A DNA stretch of 34,137 nt from an uncultured Saprospiraceae bacterium (GTDB taxonomy: Bacteria; Bacteroidota; Bacteroidia; Chitinophagales; Saprospiraceae): assembly GCA_937927575.1 (NCBI GenBank), contig CALBEE010000190.1, positions 1 through 34,137 of the forward strand, given 5' to 3'. The position numbers and the translations under genes were made by a program. The notes under the pieces were generated by a model. The model was not told the DNA's origin. It made no database searches and was given only the letters and a program-made list of their open reading frames with translations. Shown here one piece after another: positions 18,533-25,858 of the stretch; positions within the stretch are counted from its first letter, which is position 1, and each line of letters begins with the position of its first letter.

Positions 18533-19987
18533 TTAGTTAAATACTTGCCTGATAGTTTCTACTTTCGATTCACTTTCTATTACCATGGTATATACTCCCA
18601 TAGGAATATTGGAAACATCTAAATCCATCGGTAATAACATCTGTCTTTGATAAACAGAAGAGCCTACAGAATTGTAGATAGTTACTGTTGCTTTTTCATC
18701 ATTTCCTGAGTCAATATATAATCTATTGGTGGCAGGATTCGGAAAGGCGGAAATGGTTTTCTGGTTTTCGAATCTTACAGATTTTACATCATAATCCGTA
18801 TAGTTTCCGTCCAAGTCCACTTGTCTAATAAAGTAAAAAACATCTCCATTACTATTGATATTTTGATCTACAAAATTATACTCATTTACTGAACTGTAAT
18901 CTCCTTTAGGATCTATTTGAGCGATCATTTCAAAATCTTGATTACCGAATGCTCTATATAATTCGAAACCTTTATTGTTGACTTCTTGAGCTGTAGTCCA
19001 TTCAATAGATACATCGTTTTTTTCTTTAACGACTTCATATGAAATCATCTCCACAGGTAACGAAGAAGTACCAACATCGCTAAATAATCTAAACGATCCT
19101 TCAACTTCTGATGCGACTACTATCATATATGATGAATGGGCACTCATATTAAATATAAGAGATGACGGATCCTCAGCTCTTTGGCAATCTACTATAAATC
19201 CTCCGGTATATTCAGGACAAGTACCTTGAAGCGGTCCTATGGCATATACTGTTATTTCACCTAAATCATCTATGGGATCTACATTGATGGAGGTAAAACT
19301 ACCATTACTATTTGCTTGGAATTTGTAGTAGACTTTATGCGGTAATTCTTCAGCATTAATCATACAGGCTGGAGTAAATTCACCGTACTCGTAATCTGTA
19401 AAATTAGAAATTACACCTTGTCTCATACAACTCATATCTACATCAAAATCAAATACCACTCCTCCATTTATTGCCTCTGGACAATTGACACCATCTGACA
19501 TTTCACTTCTGAGCGATGGATCGCAGCACTCCACTATAGCGCTCCATCCATTACGTGTATTCTGTGCATCGGATTCAAATTTTATAAAGAAACAGCCATC
19601 CAAATTGTTAGGGGTGAATGACATGCCGACTTCTAAAGTGTTACCCTCGACAAATGAGGTAGCTCCATCGGTACTTCCTTGCCCACAGTAATTCCCCATG
19701 AGTGGAGCTGTATCATCCATACCATCATAGATATAAAGCATGTCTCTACATCCTGATCCATTGACACCAGAATCATTTGCTGTTTCGATATCCACATAGG
19801 TGAATTCTATCGATAGATATTTTTCATTATCGTCAGGACAGACTAGCCATTCGGAAGATTCGCTATTGATATATTGTGAAGATTCTCCACCAATATCAGT
19901 AAAAGAAGATGAGCAACTTGTAATATTCGTTTGTGCACACAAATAGGTAGCGCATATAGCTAGCGCTAGCGTAAAAAGTTTTCTCAT
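18533..19987 (-). CDS. CUB-domain secreted protein with T9SS type A sorting domain
   Basis: 484 residues. A signal peptide (MRKLFTLALAICATYLCAQ) precedes a CUB-like domain at about 24-155: SSSFTDIGG, WLVCP..NEKYLSIEFTYVDIE, DMLYIYDG, GCFFIKFESD, with paired Cys residues. Residues ~165-310 form a Cys-containing beta-sandwich of the pre-peptidase type. Residues ~315-410 are an FN3-like module (VSIEWTTAQEVNNKGFELYRA...FYFIRQVDLDG). The last ~70 residues are a type A T9SS C-terminal domain: SAFPNPATNRLYID, VTIYNSVGSSVY, MDLDVSNIPMGVYTMVI. It is expected to cross the outer membrane by the type IX system and be released or anchored with loss of this domain. No catalytic motif was seen. A small possible reading frame and a terminator separate it from the upstream gene. 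Confidence 0.88.
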   Translation of the reverse strand: MRKLFTLALAICATYLCAQTNITSCSSSFTDIGGESSQYINSESSEWLVCPDDNEKYLSIEFTYVDIETANDSGVNGSGCRDMLYIYDGMDDTAPLMGNYCGQGSTDGATSFVEGNTLEVGMSFTPNNLDGCFFIKFESDAQNTRNGWSAIVECCDPSLRSEMSDGVNCPEAINGGVVFDFDVDMSCMRQGVISNFTDYEYGEFTPACMINAEELPHKVYYKFQANSNGSFTSINVDPIDDLGEITVYAIGPLQGTCPEYTGGFIVDCQRAEDPSSLIFNMSAHSSYMIVVASEVEGSFRLFSDVGTSSLPVEMISYEVVKEKNDVSIEWTTAQEVNNKGFELYRAFGNQDFEMIAQIDPKGDYSSVNEYNFVDQNINSNGDVFYFIRQVDLDGNYTDYDVKSVRFENQKTISAFPNPATNRLYIDSGNDEKATVTIYNSVGSSVYQRQMLLPMDLDVSNIPMGVYTMVIESESKVETIRQVFN

Positions 19988-20062
19988 GATATAAATTCGT
20001 TATAAATTCCTAGTTAAGAAAAATTAGAGTTTCAAAAAGGGACTCTGAATATTTCTGTTCGA

Positions 20063-20200
20063 TCAATAGAATCCAAAAACGATGCCATCAGCATAGGGGG
20101 AAGACAAAATAATGGTGTCATCTAAGGTTTTGTGACCAACGACAGTATTTACTCTTGATTCAGAAGGTGGTAGATTCAACATTAATTTAATTTTTTGCAT
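20063..20200 (-). CDS. Possible 45-residue small protein
   Basis: In the 327-bp gap 19988-20314, a minus-strand frame runs from ATG at 20200 to TGA at 20063 (MQKIKLMLNLPPSE ... YADGIVFGFY). It has no signal peptide or recognisable family. It follows the terminator of the Bax inhibitor gene and precedes the T9SS cargo gene by 75 bp. No clear promoter or Shine-Dalgarno site is seen. It may be a real small protein, a remnant or a chance frame. The rest of this gap holds only that terminator and AT-rich spacer. Confidence 0.25.
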   Translation of the reverse strand: MQKIKLMLNLPPSESRVNTVVGHKTLDDTIILSSPYADGIVFGFY

Positions 20201-20260
20201 TCCGATCTATTTTACATTCTTTAGTGTAGCATGGTAGTGTTGATGAGACATCTGCCCAAT

Positions 20261-20289
20261 AAAAAAGGTGACCGAGAATCTCGATCACC
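20261..20289 (-). terminator. Terminator of the Bax inhibitor-1 family gene
   Basis: A stem pairs 20267-20276 with 20280-20289 (GGTGA, one C/A mismatch, then CGAG), with a 3-nt loop. It is flanked by A6 at 20261-20266, which reads as a U-run on the minus strand. It lies 26 bp after the stop of the Bax inhibitor gene. Confidence 0.75.
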
Positions 20290-20314
20290 ATTTTCATATT
20301 ATTTTTTATTAAGA

Positions 20315-21064
20315 TTAATCTCTTTGTAACTTACTGAGTAGTCTAAGGAATTCCATATAAAGCCATACAAGCGTAAATACTAATCCCATCGCCGCAACCC
20401 ATTCCATGTAGGCTGGTGCTCCTTGTTGTTCTCCTCTATCGAACATGTCGAAATCAAGTATTAGATTTAAGGAAGCAATTACTAAAATGACTACACTTAT
20501 TCCAATACCCATTATTCCATTATCATGTAATAATGGTAACTCAAACCCCACGATATGTCCTATCCATCCTACAAGATAGAATAACATAACACCTCCAACA
20601 GCCATAGAAACGCCCATTCTAAATTTATCAGTAACCTCTATCAGTCCAGATTTGTAAATCATCAGCATCATGGCAAAAGTTGAAAATGTAAGTCCAACTG
20701 CCTGCAATATTATACCATCAAATTGGTAAGAGTAGATTGCTGTAACCGTGCCTACAGATAATCCATGTAATAAGGCATACATAGGTGCAATATAAGGTGC
20801 TAAATGTGGTTTCATTCTTACTGCAATAAATCCTACAAGCACTCCTCCAGCACCAACATAAAGTAAGAATGAGGAAGGCATTAAGTATCCAAAAGAAGCT
20901 GTAATTAGTAATAGTGAAAATAATAGTATGGTTTTATTTACCGCACCATTCACAGTCATTACATCACTATCACTGTTAATCATCATTCCTGATGAGTCAT
21001 ATTTAGGTTTGAAAGTATCTTCTTTCATCAATGGATTACTCGATCCAAACAGTTTATTAGCCAT
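20315..21064 (-). CDS. Bax inhibitor-1 / YccA family membrane protein
   Basis: 249 residues: a hydrophilic N-terminus of ~45 residues and then about seven membrane segments (TILLFSLLLITASFGYLMP; FLLYVGAGGVLVGFIAV; IAPMYALLHGLSVGTVTAIYSY; IILQAVGLTFSTFAMMLMIY; MGVSMAVGGVMLFYLVGWIG; GIGISVVILVIASLNLILDF; MEWVAAMGLVFTLVWLYMEFLRLLSKL). The LILDFDMFDRGE and C-terminal WLYMEFLRLLSKL segments are family signatures; the Asp residues correspond to the di-aspartyl pH sensor of YetJ. Family members are calcium-leak or stress-related inner-membrane proteins, and YccA interacts with FtsH. Own promoter not recognised; a terminator follows. The M48 protease gene lies 84 bp upstream on the same strand, so a membrane quality-control link is possible but inferred. 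Confidence 0.88.
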   Translation of the reverse strand: MANKLFGSSNPLMKEDTFKPKYDSSGMMINSDSDVMTVNGAVNKTILLFSLLLITASFGYLMPSSFLLYVGAGGVLVGFIAVRMKPHLAPYIAPMYALLHGLSVGTVTAIYSYQFDGIILQAVGLTFSTFAMMLMIYKSGLIEVTDKFRMGVSMAVGGVMLFYLVGWIGHIVGFELPLLHDNGIMGIGISVVILVIASLNLILDFDMFDRGEQQGAPAYMEWVAAMGLVFTLVWLYMEFLRLLSKLQRD

Positions 21065-21148
21065 AATTTTTTACGTTTTTATATTCTAATTAAATTAAAA
21101 TTCTCTCTAAGTTACACAACGTTTTGCTATTGATAAAAATTCCAGTCA

Positions 21149-21985
21149 TTATTCAGATAACTCTCTGTTGTATTTTTCTATGGATTCCTCTATGGTTTCT
21201 CTTCTGTTTTCATGACTGGGATGAGTACTTTGCCATTCAGGCTTAGATCCTCCTCCAGAATTAGATTCTAGAATATCCATTACACCCTTGAGCTGACTTG
21301 GGTCATAACCAGATTCCATCATGAGCCTAACTCCAAAATCATCTGATTCCAGTTCTTGTTCACGACCATACTTCATATTGATAAGATTACCAATCATTTG
21401 TGCAGCTTGCTGTGTGTTATAGTCTCCACTTGCTATTACTGCAGCCCCTGTTAGTCCATTCGTTAAGTCCATTTTCGCCATTCTTTCCGCTCCATGTCTA
21501 TGGATTACATGCCCAATCTCATGACCTAATACGCCTGCTAATTGATCTTCATTTTCTAACTGACTATATAATGCTGCAGTTATAAATACCTGTCCGCCTG
21601 GCAGGGCAAAAGCATTTATGACATTGGGATCTGCTAACAAGTGAAATTCATAATTATATCCTGATGCTCTCGCAATCGTATTATTAATGAGTCTTGCACC
21701 TACACGATCTACATGATCTTGTGCTGCTTGGTCAGGATGTAATCCACCGTGTTGCTGTGCCATTTGTGGAGCAGATTGCAATCCTATCGCTACTTCCTGC
21801 TCGGGTGAGATGCTTACATGTTGTTTTTCTCCAGTGATTGGATTTACTTGGGTATTGGTGAAGTATTTAAATAGCGAAAATCCTCCTACCAACAAGAATA
21901 TGACAAGCATGCCTTTCAATGATCTTCCGCCTCTTCCTCTTTGGCCGTATCCACCGCCACCATAATTAGGTTGTCTATATGCCAT
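21149..21985 (-). CDS. M48 family zinc metalloprotease
   Basis: 278 residues. A Gly/Arg-rich N-terminus (YGGGGYGQRGRGG) precedes one membrane anchor at about 24-42 (LKGMLVIFLLVGGFSLFKYF). The protease domain follows, with zinc ligands His155 and His159 and catalytic Glu156 in GHEIGHVIHRHG, and a third ligand probably Glu211 in REQELESDDFG. The upstream segment NAFALPGGQVFI is also typical of the M48 / Oma1-BepA-like family. The C-terminus has the expected THPSHENR motif. It probably degrades misfolded envelope proteins, facing the periplasm if the N-terminus is inside. It lies upstream of the Bax inhibitor gene on the same strand and may share its transcript. The 283-bp gap before it contains only the TPR gene's terminator. 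Confidence 0.9.
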   Translation of the reverse strand: MAYRQPNYGGGGYGQRGRGGRSLKGMLVIFLLVGGFSLFKYFTNTQVNPITGEKQHVSISPEQEVAIGLQSAPQMAQQHGGLHPDQAAQDHVDRVGARLINNTIARASGYNYEFHLLADPNVINAFALPGGQVFITAALYSQLENEDQLAGVLGHEIGHVIHRHGAERMAKMDLTNGLTGAAVIASGDYNTQQAAQMIGNLINMKYGREQELESDDFGVRLMMESGYDPSQLKGVMDILESNSGGGSKPEWQSTHPSHENRRETIEESIEKYNRELSE

Positions 21986-22188
21986 TTATATAATGTATTT
22001 AAGTTTGTAAAATGGTATAACACCAGTAAATATAATGGATTTGTAGGTATGGTAGTTCCATGTAGGGCTAATTGCCTTTTAGTCTTTTATGGCATTCATT
22101 TATGAGCTTGAAGTGTTTGTGTATTTACAATTCCAAATATACAAACAGAAATTTCCTTTTTTTGAATCTTAACGTGATCGATGAAAAT

Positions 22189-22225
22189 AAAAAAGAGCAA
22201 TACTATTTAAGTATTGCTCTTTTTT
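22189..22225 (-). terminator. Near-perfect bidirectional terminator hairpin
   Basis: Left arm 22189-22204 (A6 then GAGCAATACT) pairs with 22210-22225 (AGTATTGCTC then T6) around a 5-nt loop. Symmetric A and T tracts allow it to act on either strand. On the minus strand it ends the TPR lipoprotein gene. No plus-strand gene lies before it. Confidence 0.9.
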
Positions 22226-22268
22226 AGCTGACAGCACCGCTCTCTATTAAATACGATGCAGATCTATC

Positions 22269-23705
22269 TTACTTCACTCTTACAGTTGTGGTTTCATTAA
22301 TCCAACATCCTACTTTAAATGAACTGCCTTCTTTAATTCCTCTTTGGAAGATGTCTTCTCGACTTGGCATATATTGGGAATAGGTATTGATCCACTTGTT
22401 CGCTTCTCCAGCTACAGATGGATCGATTTTCTTAGCATATTGAAATTTATCGATAGCTGGCCATGTAACGACTTGACTATCCCAGCCTCTACCAGGGCCA
22501 CAAAGAGGTCCACTACTAGCATATAACTTACCAATAAGAATATATGGTTCTCCCCAATTGCCTTTTAGTTGAGCAGCTTGTCTAGCATACTTTCTGGATG
22601 CAGCAAAGTTTTTAATATCTCCATAGTAAATCTTGGCTACGACCATCGTGTATTTTGCCTTTTTCTCTACGTCATCAGTCTTAGCAATAAATTTATCAAA
22701 TAGCTCTACCGCACCTTTATAGTCTCCAGTGGAGTATTTATCAAATGCTTGTTTTAAAGGTCCAGGTGGTGGTGGCGGTTTATAACAATGTTTGTCTTTA
22801 GCAGCTTTTACTTCTACGAGACGAGCATCATTTGGATCACATTTTCCTCTAAGCATTCGACGATAGGCCAATTCGATAACTTCACAGTCCGTAGGATTTT
22901 CTTGAAATTGAGTGTAGTACTTATTACTGTAATAATCACAATCGTAAAAGTCATCTACACCTTCTAAAGATTCTATTCGATTAGGCGCATAATCCGCAAT
23001 AATATTCCATGCTTCACATTTATTTCCACAAGTCGCCAAACCATTTTGAATGGCACTTTCTAAAGTAACGGCCAATTGTGCTCCTTCTTCTTTACTTATT
23101 TTTTCTTCGATCACTCTGTCGTGTAATAGTTTTGAAAACGGATTTATAACAAAATAATCTGCATTTTTTCCTTTGCTTTGAACTGCTTCTTTAAAGAGAT
23201 TAAAGGTTTGATCGGCATTACTGTATTCATAAAAATTATAATAGTAATCGAAAGCCTTTCGTCCCTTAATAGTAGCTTCGTCGCCAAAGCACTCTGCGCG
23301 TTTATCGTAAATCATCATAACAGTATCTACGTAACTTTGCTTCAATTCTTTATCGCTAGTATTTTTAAATAAATCAGTATATATCTTGATACCATCATCA
23401 TAATGATATTGAATACGACCATTTGCTCCCGGTGCAAGATTGTATGCTGTTTTCCATAGTGGAAATGCTTGAGCGAAATCATTTGCCTTGACAAAATCTC
23501 TATATAATACAAATGCAGTTTCAGCTTGATCTCTATCACTAGCACTAAGTTGCGATAGAGTGGTACAAGGAGTTAAAGGCTCTTCTTCTACTATTTCCGG
23601 AGCAATTTCTACAGGAGCTTCTTTTATTACTTCTGCAGTTTTGCCTCCACATGATAGAATGGCGAGGCATGTGATTCCTAAGATGATTATTTTTATTTGC
23701 TTCAT
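22269..23705 (-). CDS. TPR lipoprotein of a Bacteroidota envelope family
   Basis: 478 residues with lipobox AILSC (Cys about residue 19) and a Pro/Glu-rich linker (PVEIAPEIVEEEPLTP). The rest is helical with TPR-like repeats: residues ~55-175 (AFVLYRDFVKANDFAQAFPLWKTAYNL...) and ~325-400 (AFDKYSTGDYKGAVELFDKFIAK), separated by a PPPPPG hinge. The C-terminal block GPGRGWDSQVVTWPAIDKFQYAKKIDPSVAGEA..YSQYMPSREDIFQRGIKEGSSFKVGCWINETTTVR is, from memory, a conserved ending in a widespread Bacteroidota family. There are several Cys residues in the middle part. It probably scaffolds envelope proteins; the partner is unknown. A terminator follows the gene. Confidence 0.8.
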   Translation of the reverse strand: MKQIKIIILGITCLAILSCGGKTAEVIKEAPVEIAPEIVEEEPLTPCTTLSQLSASDRDQAETAFVLYRDFVKANDFAQAFPLWKTAYNLAPGANGRIQYHYDDGIKIYTDLFKNTSDKELKQSYVDTVMMIYDKRAECFGDEATIKGRKAFDYYYNFYEYSNADQTFNLFKEAVQSKGKNADYFVINPFSKLLHDRVIEEKISKEEGAQLAVTLESAIQNGLATCGNKCEAWNIIADYAPNRIESLEGVDDFYDCDYYSNKYYTQFQENPTDCEVIELAYRRMLRGKCDPNDARLVEVKAAKDKHCYKPPPPPGPLKQAFDKYSTGDYKGAVELFDKFIAKTDDVEKKAKYTMVVAKIYYGDIKNFAASRKYARQAAQLKGNWGEPYILIGKLYASSGPLCGPGRGWDSQVVTWPAIDKFQYAKKIDPSVAGEANKWINTYSQYMPSREDIFQRGIKEGSSFKVGCWINETTTVRVK

Positions 23706-23766
23706 ATTAATTACATTATGACTTATCTGATAATGATCTGTTTTACTTAGAACATCAAAATCTAGG

Positions 23767-24462
23767 TTAGTCTATATATTCTACTTTTCTCATAAACCTT
23801 AAGCCGAATTTTATTCCAAAAGTCAAATTTCTAACCTTTCTCTCTGGCAATGTTATGGTCTGATTATTAAATGGATTTACCACGTTTTGAATGGCTTGTT
23901 GCTCGTATTGATTACTTAAGTCTGGATTAATAGTAAGTTCTATTAAGCCACCTATTAATTCACTAAACTCAAATTCCCATCCGCCGCCAACGGTCACTCC
24001 ATAATTAAACTTACGAACAAAATCATCTATCGGATAGAAGGCAGACTGAAATCTAACATACTCACTCAGATTTGTACCTAATGTATATTCTGCTCTGGCT
24101 CCAAATAGATAGTAGGGTCCAGTATTAATTTGATCAGTAAGTTTTTGCTTTGCTCCAACTTCTAGAACGAGATTGTCAAATTGGAAGCTTTGAACAGCGG
24201 CATTTCCATTGAAAAAATTTACTCTCGTTGAGCTTCCTCTGGTGTGAAGGCCTATTTGCGCGTATAATGAACTACGACTATATTCATCTTCTGTTTCAAT
24301 GAAGAAGTCACCATTGATACTAAAGTAAGGATCTCTTTCGAAGCCATCCCAGTTTTGGACATTAAAAGATACTGCTCCTTTAGGGCCAAACCAAAAACTT
24401 TGAGAAAAGCTGGAAGTAGCGGTTAATAAGTAAACGGACAATAGGCAAATATTCTTTAGCAT
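23767..24462 (-). CDS. Outer-membrane beta-barrel protein (PorT-like)
   Basis: 231 residues. A signal peptide (MLKNICLLSVYLLTATSSFSQ) is followed by alternating amphipathic strands with Gly/aromatic girdles: FWFGPKGAVSFNVQNW, SLYAQIGLHTRG, LVLEVGAKQKL, YYLFGARAEYTLG, FNYGVTVGGGWEFEF, LIELTINPDLSNQY, VRNLTFGIKFGLRFM. This is the pattern of the small 8-stranded PorT / OMP_b-brl families. The function is not defined. It has its own promoter within the end of the upstream regulator gene, so it need not be co-regulated with it. The TPR lipoprotein gene starts 61 bp downstream. Confidence 0.8.
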   Translation of the reverse strand: MLKNICLLSVYLLTATSSFSQSFWFGPKGAVSFNVQNWDGFERDPYFSINGDFFIETEDEYSRSSLYAQIGLHTRGSSTRVNFFNGNAAVQSFQFDNLVLEVGAKQKLTDQINTGPYYLFGARAEYTLGTNLSEYVRFQSAFYPIDDFVRKFNYGVTVGGGWEFEFSELIGGLIELTINPDLSNQYEQQAIQNVVNPFNNQTITLPERKVRNLTFGIKFGLRFMRKVEYID

Positions 24463-24486
24463 ATCTATAAGATGATAATTGTTGGC

Positions 24487-24516
24487 TAAAGATATGTATT
24501 ACCCTTCTTAATCCAA
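24487..24516 (-). promoter_or_regulatory. Promoter of the outer-membrane barrel gene
   Basis: On the minus strand TTG (24516-24514), a 19-nt spacer and TATCTTTA (24494-24487) fit the Bacteroidota TTTG-N19-21-TAnnTTTG promoter with one mismatch in each box. The -33 side lies inside the end of the response-regulator gene. Transcription would start about 18 bp before the barrel gene's ATG. Confidence 0.5.
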
Positions 24517-25167
24517 TAATTTATTCTCCATAGTGATACGCACCAAGCCAGCAGTGTTTCTAGCATTCATTTTAGCTAAGAGACTTGATCTATGTGATTC
24601 TACCGTTTTGAGACTAATAAATAGCTCTTTGGCAATCTCTTGAGTAGTATATTCTTCAACGATTAGCTTTAATACTTCCTTTTCTCTTCTTGAGATTTTG
24701 GGAATAAAACCACTTTTGCTACTGTTGGATGCCTTGCGAGATTTCATTAAACTCTTCATAATGGTCTGTGTAACATCTTTGCTGAAGTATGTTTTGCCAT
24801 TATTGACAGTGCGTATAGCAGTAAGTAATTCTTCTCTTCCAGTATTTTTTAAGATATAGCCCTCTGCGCCATTGTTGAGGATTTCTGTGACGAAACTTTC
24901 CTCATTAAACATAGAGATGGCTAATATTTTAGTGTCAGAGTAGCTCTTATTCACTTGTTTGCAAACCTCTATACCATTCATCTCAGGAAGGTTAACATCT
25001 AGTAATACCAGATCAGCATTATCATTTTTGAGAAATTCGATAACAGATGGTCCATCATAACATCTGCCTACCACCTCGATATCTTTTTCATCCTTGAGGA
25101 TTGAGTCTATTCCATCCACAAACATCATATGATCATCTGCTACAAGTATTTTAATTGTCTCTGCCAT
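24508..25167 (-). CDS. NarL/FixJ-type response regulator
   Basis: 219 residues. The receiver domain (residues 4-120) has the acidic pair Asp11-Asp12, phosphoacceptor Asp57 in LVLLDVNLPEMNG, the switch Ser in ILAISMF and Lys in GYILKNT. After a Ser/Lys-rich linker, a LuxR-type helix-turn-helix at ~150-215 reads ISRREKEVLKLIVEEYTTQEIAKELFISLKTVESHRSSLLAKM. It should bind DNA as a dimer once phosphorylated. The divergently transcribed histidine kinase at 25859 is of the HisKA_3 class that pairs with NarL-type regulators, so the two are very likely partners. The 691-bp region between them is the obvious place for its binding sites; target genes are unknown. Confidence 0.92.
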   Translation of the reverse strand: MAETIKILVADDHMMFVDGIDSILKDEKDIEVVGRCYDGPSVIEFLKNDNADLVLLDVNLPEMNGIEVCKQVNKSYSDTKILAISMFNEESFVTEILNNGAEGYILKNTGREELLTAIRTVNNGKTYFSKDVTQTIMKSLMKSRKASNSSKSGFIPKISRREKEVLKLIVEEYTTQEIAKELFISLKTVESHRSSLLAKMNARNTAGLVRITMENKLLD

Positions 25168-25760
25168 GCGTAAGCCTCTTTATGATTTTTAATGATTACT
25201 TATATAATAAGTCGAACTTCAAAATGATTGTCCCAAAGCTTTATTATATCGGAAATAATTGTCCTATAACCTTGTACTATCAAAGGTATAGCGAATTCCA
25301 CTATATATCTAGGGGTATTCCCCCAATAAAATAAATGGGTGTATTTGCCGATTGTAGAAGTGAATACATAGTCGATATTTGTATCATACCAATTGCGAAA
25401 GAGCATTGGAAAATGAAACAAGGAATTTAGTACTTGTCTTAAAAAGTAAACTTTGAAAAGTTGGTTCTATCAGACCGAAGACGTATAAGTTGTATTACAA
25501 TCATGCTTATAGTTAGTTTACGGAATGAACAATGCATGACTGCTAGGGAGAGTAGGTATCATATAATAATATGTGTTTGCCTGACTTATGACTACGAAAA
25601 AATGACATAAGTACTCATTGACTTGAGTTCTGCCTTTGATACATTACTATCACTAGCAGCTGCATTGTGTTTTTTTAACCGATTTTTCATCTAAGATATA
25701 TGCTTCTTGATTAGAAGCGAAAGACGTAAATACTCATTGGGATTGACTATTGCATTCTAA

Positions 25761-25797
25761 GAAATACTCTCAAAAAGTTGAGAGTATTTCTTTATTT
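25761..25797 (+). terminator. Terminator-like hairpin with no upstream gene
   Basis: A perfect 13-bp stem (25761-25773 with 25778-25790; GAAATACTCTCAA) has a 4-nt loop AAAG and is followed by TTTATTT. It faces the plus strand, 62 bp before the kinase start. The nearest gene on its left is on the opposite strand. It therefore ends an unannotated transcript, attenuates the kinase or blocks read-through. Confidence 0.8.
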
Positions 25798-25816
25798 TAA
25801 GCCTATTGGTTTTATT

Positions 25817-25848
25817 ATTGATATAGCTATCCTGCTGATCTACGTTTA
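25817..25848 (+). promoter_or_regulatory. Possible promoter of the histidine kinase
   Basis: ATTG at 25817-25820, a 20-nt spacer and TACGTTTA at 25841-25848 fit the Bacteroidota promoter with one mismatch in each box. The transcript would start only a few bases before the ATG at 25859, giving a nearly leaderless mRNA, which makes the call uncertain. Confidence 0.3.
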
Positions 25849-25858
25849 TAAATTATAA

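Larger units (their letters stand above)
25168..25858. other. 691-bp region between regulator and kinase with repeated motif
   Basis: No convincing gene is present. A 73-codon minus-strand frame (25200-25421) has no family features. Two 17-nt direct repeats, GACATAAGTACTCATTG (25604-25620) and GACGTAAATACTCATTG (25723-25739), differ at two positions and are 119 bp apart; they could be regulator sites. A plus-strand terminator lies at 25761-25797 and a possible kinase promoter at 25817-25848. The region may encode a small RNA or an attenuated leader. Confidence 0.4.

Noticed and set aside
25200-25421. 73-codon minus-strand frame before the response regulator
   Set aside because: No signal, domain or promoter; composition looks like translated AT-rich spacer and it overlaps the probable regulatory region.
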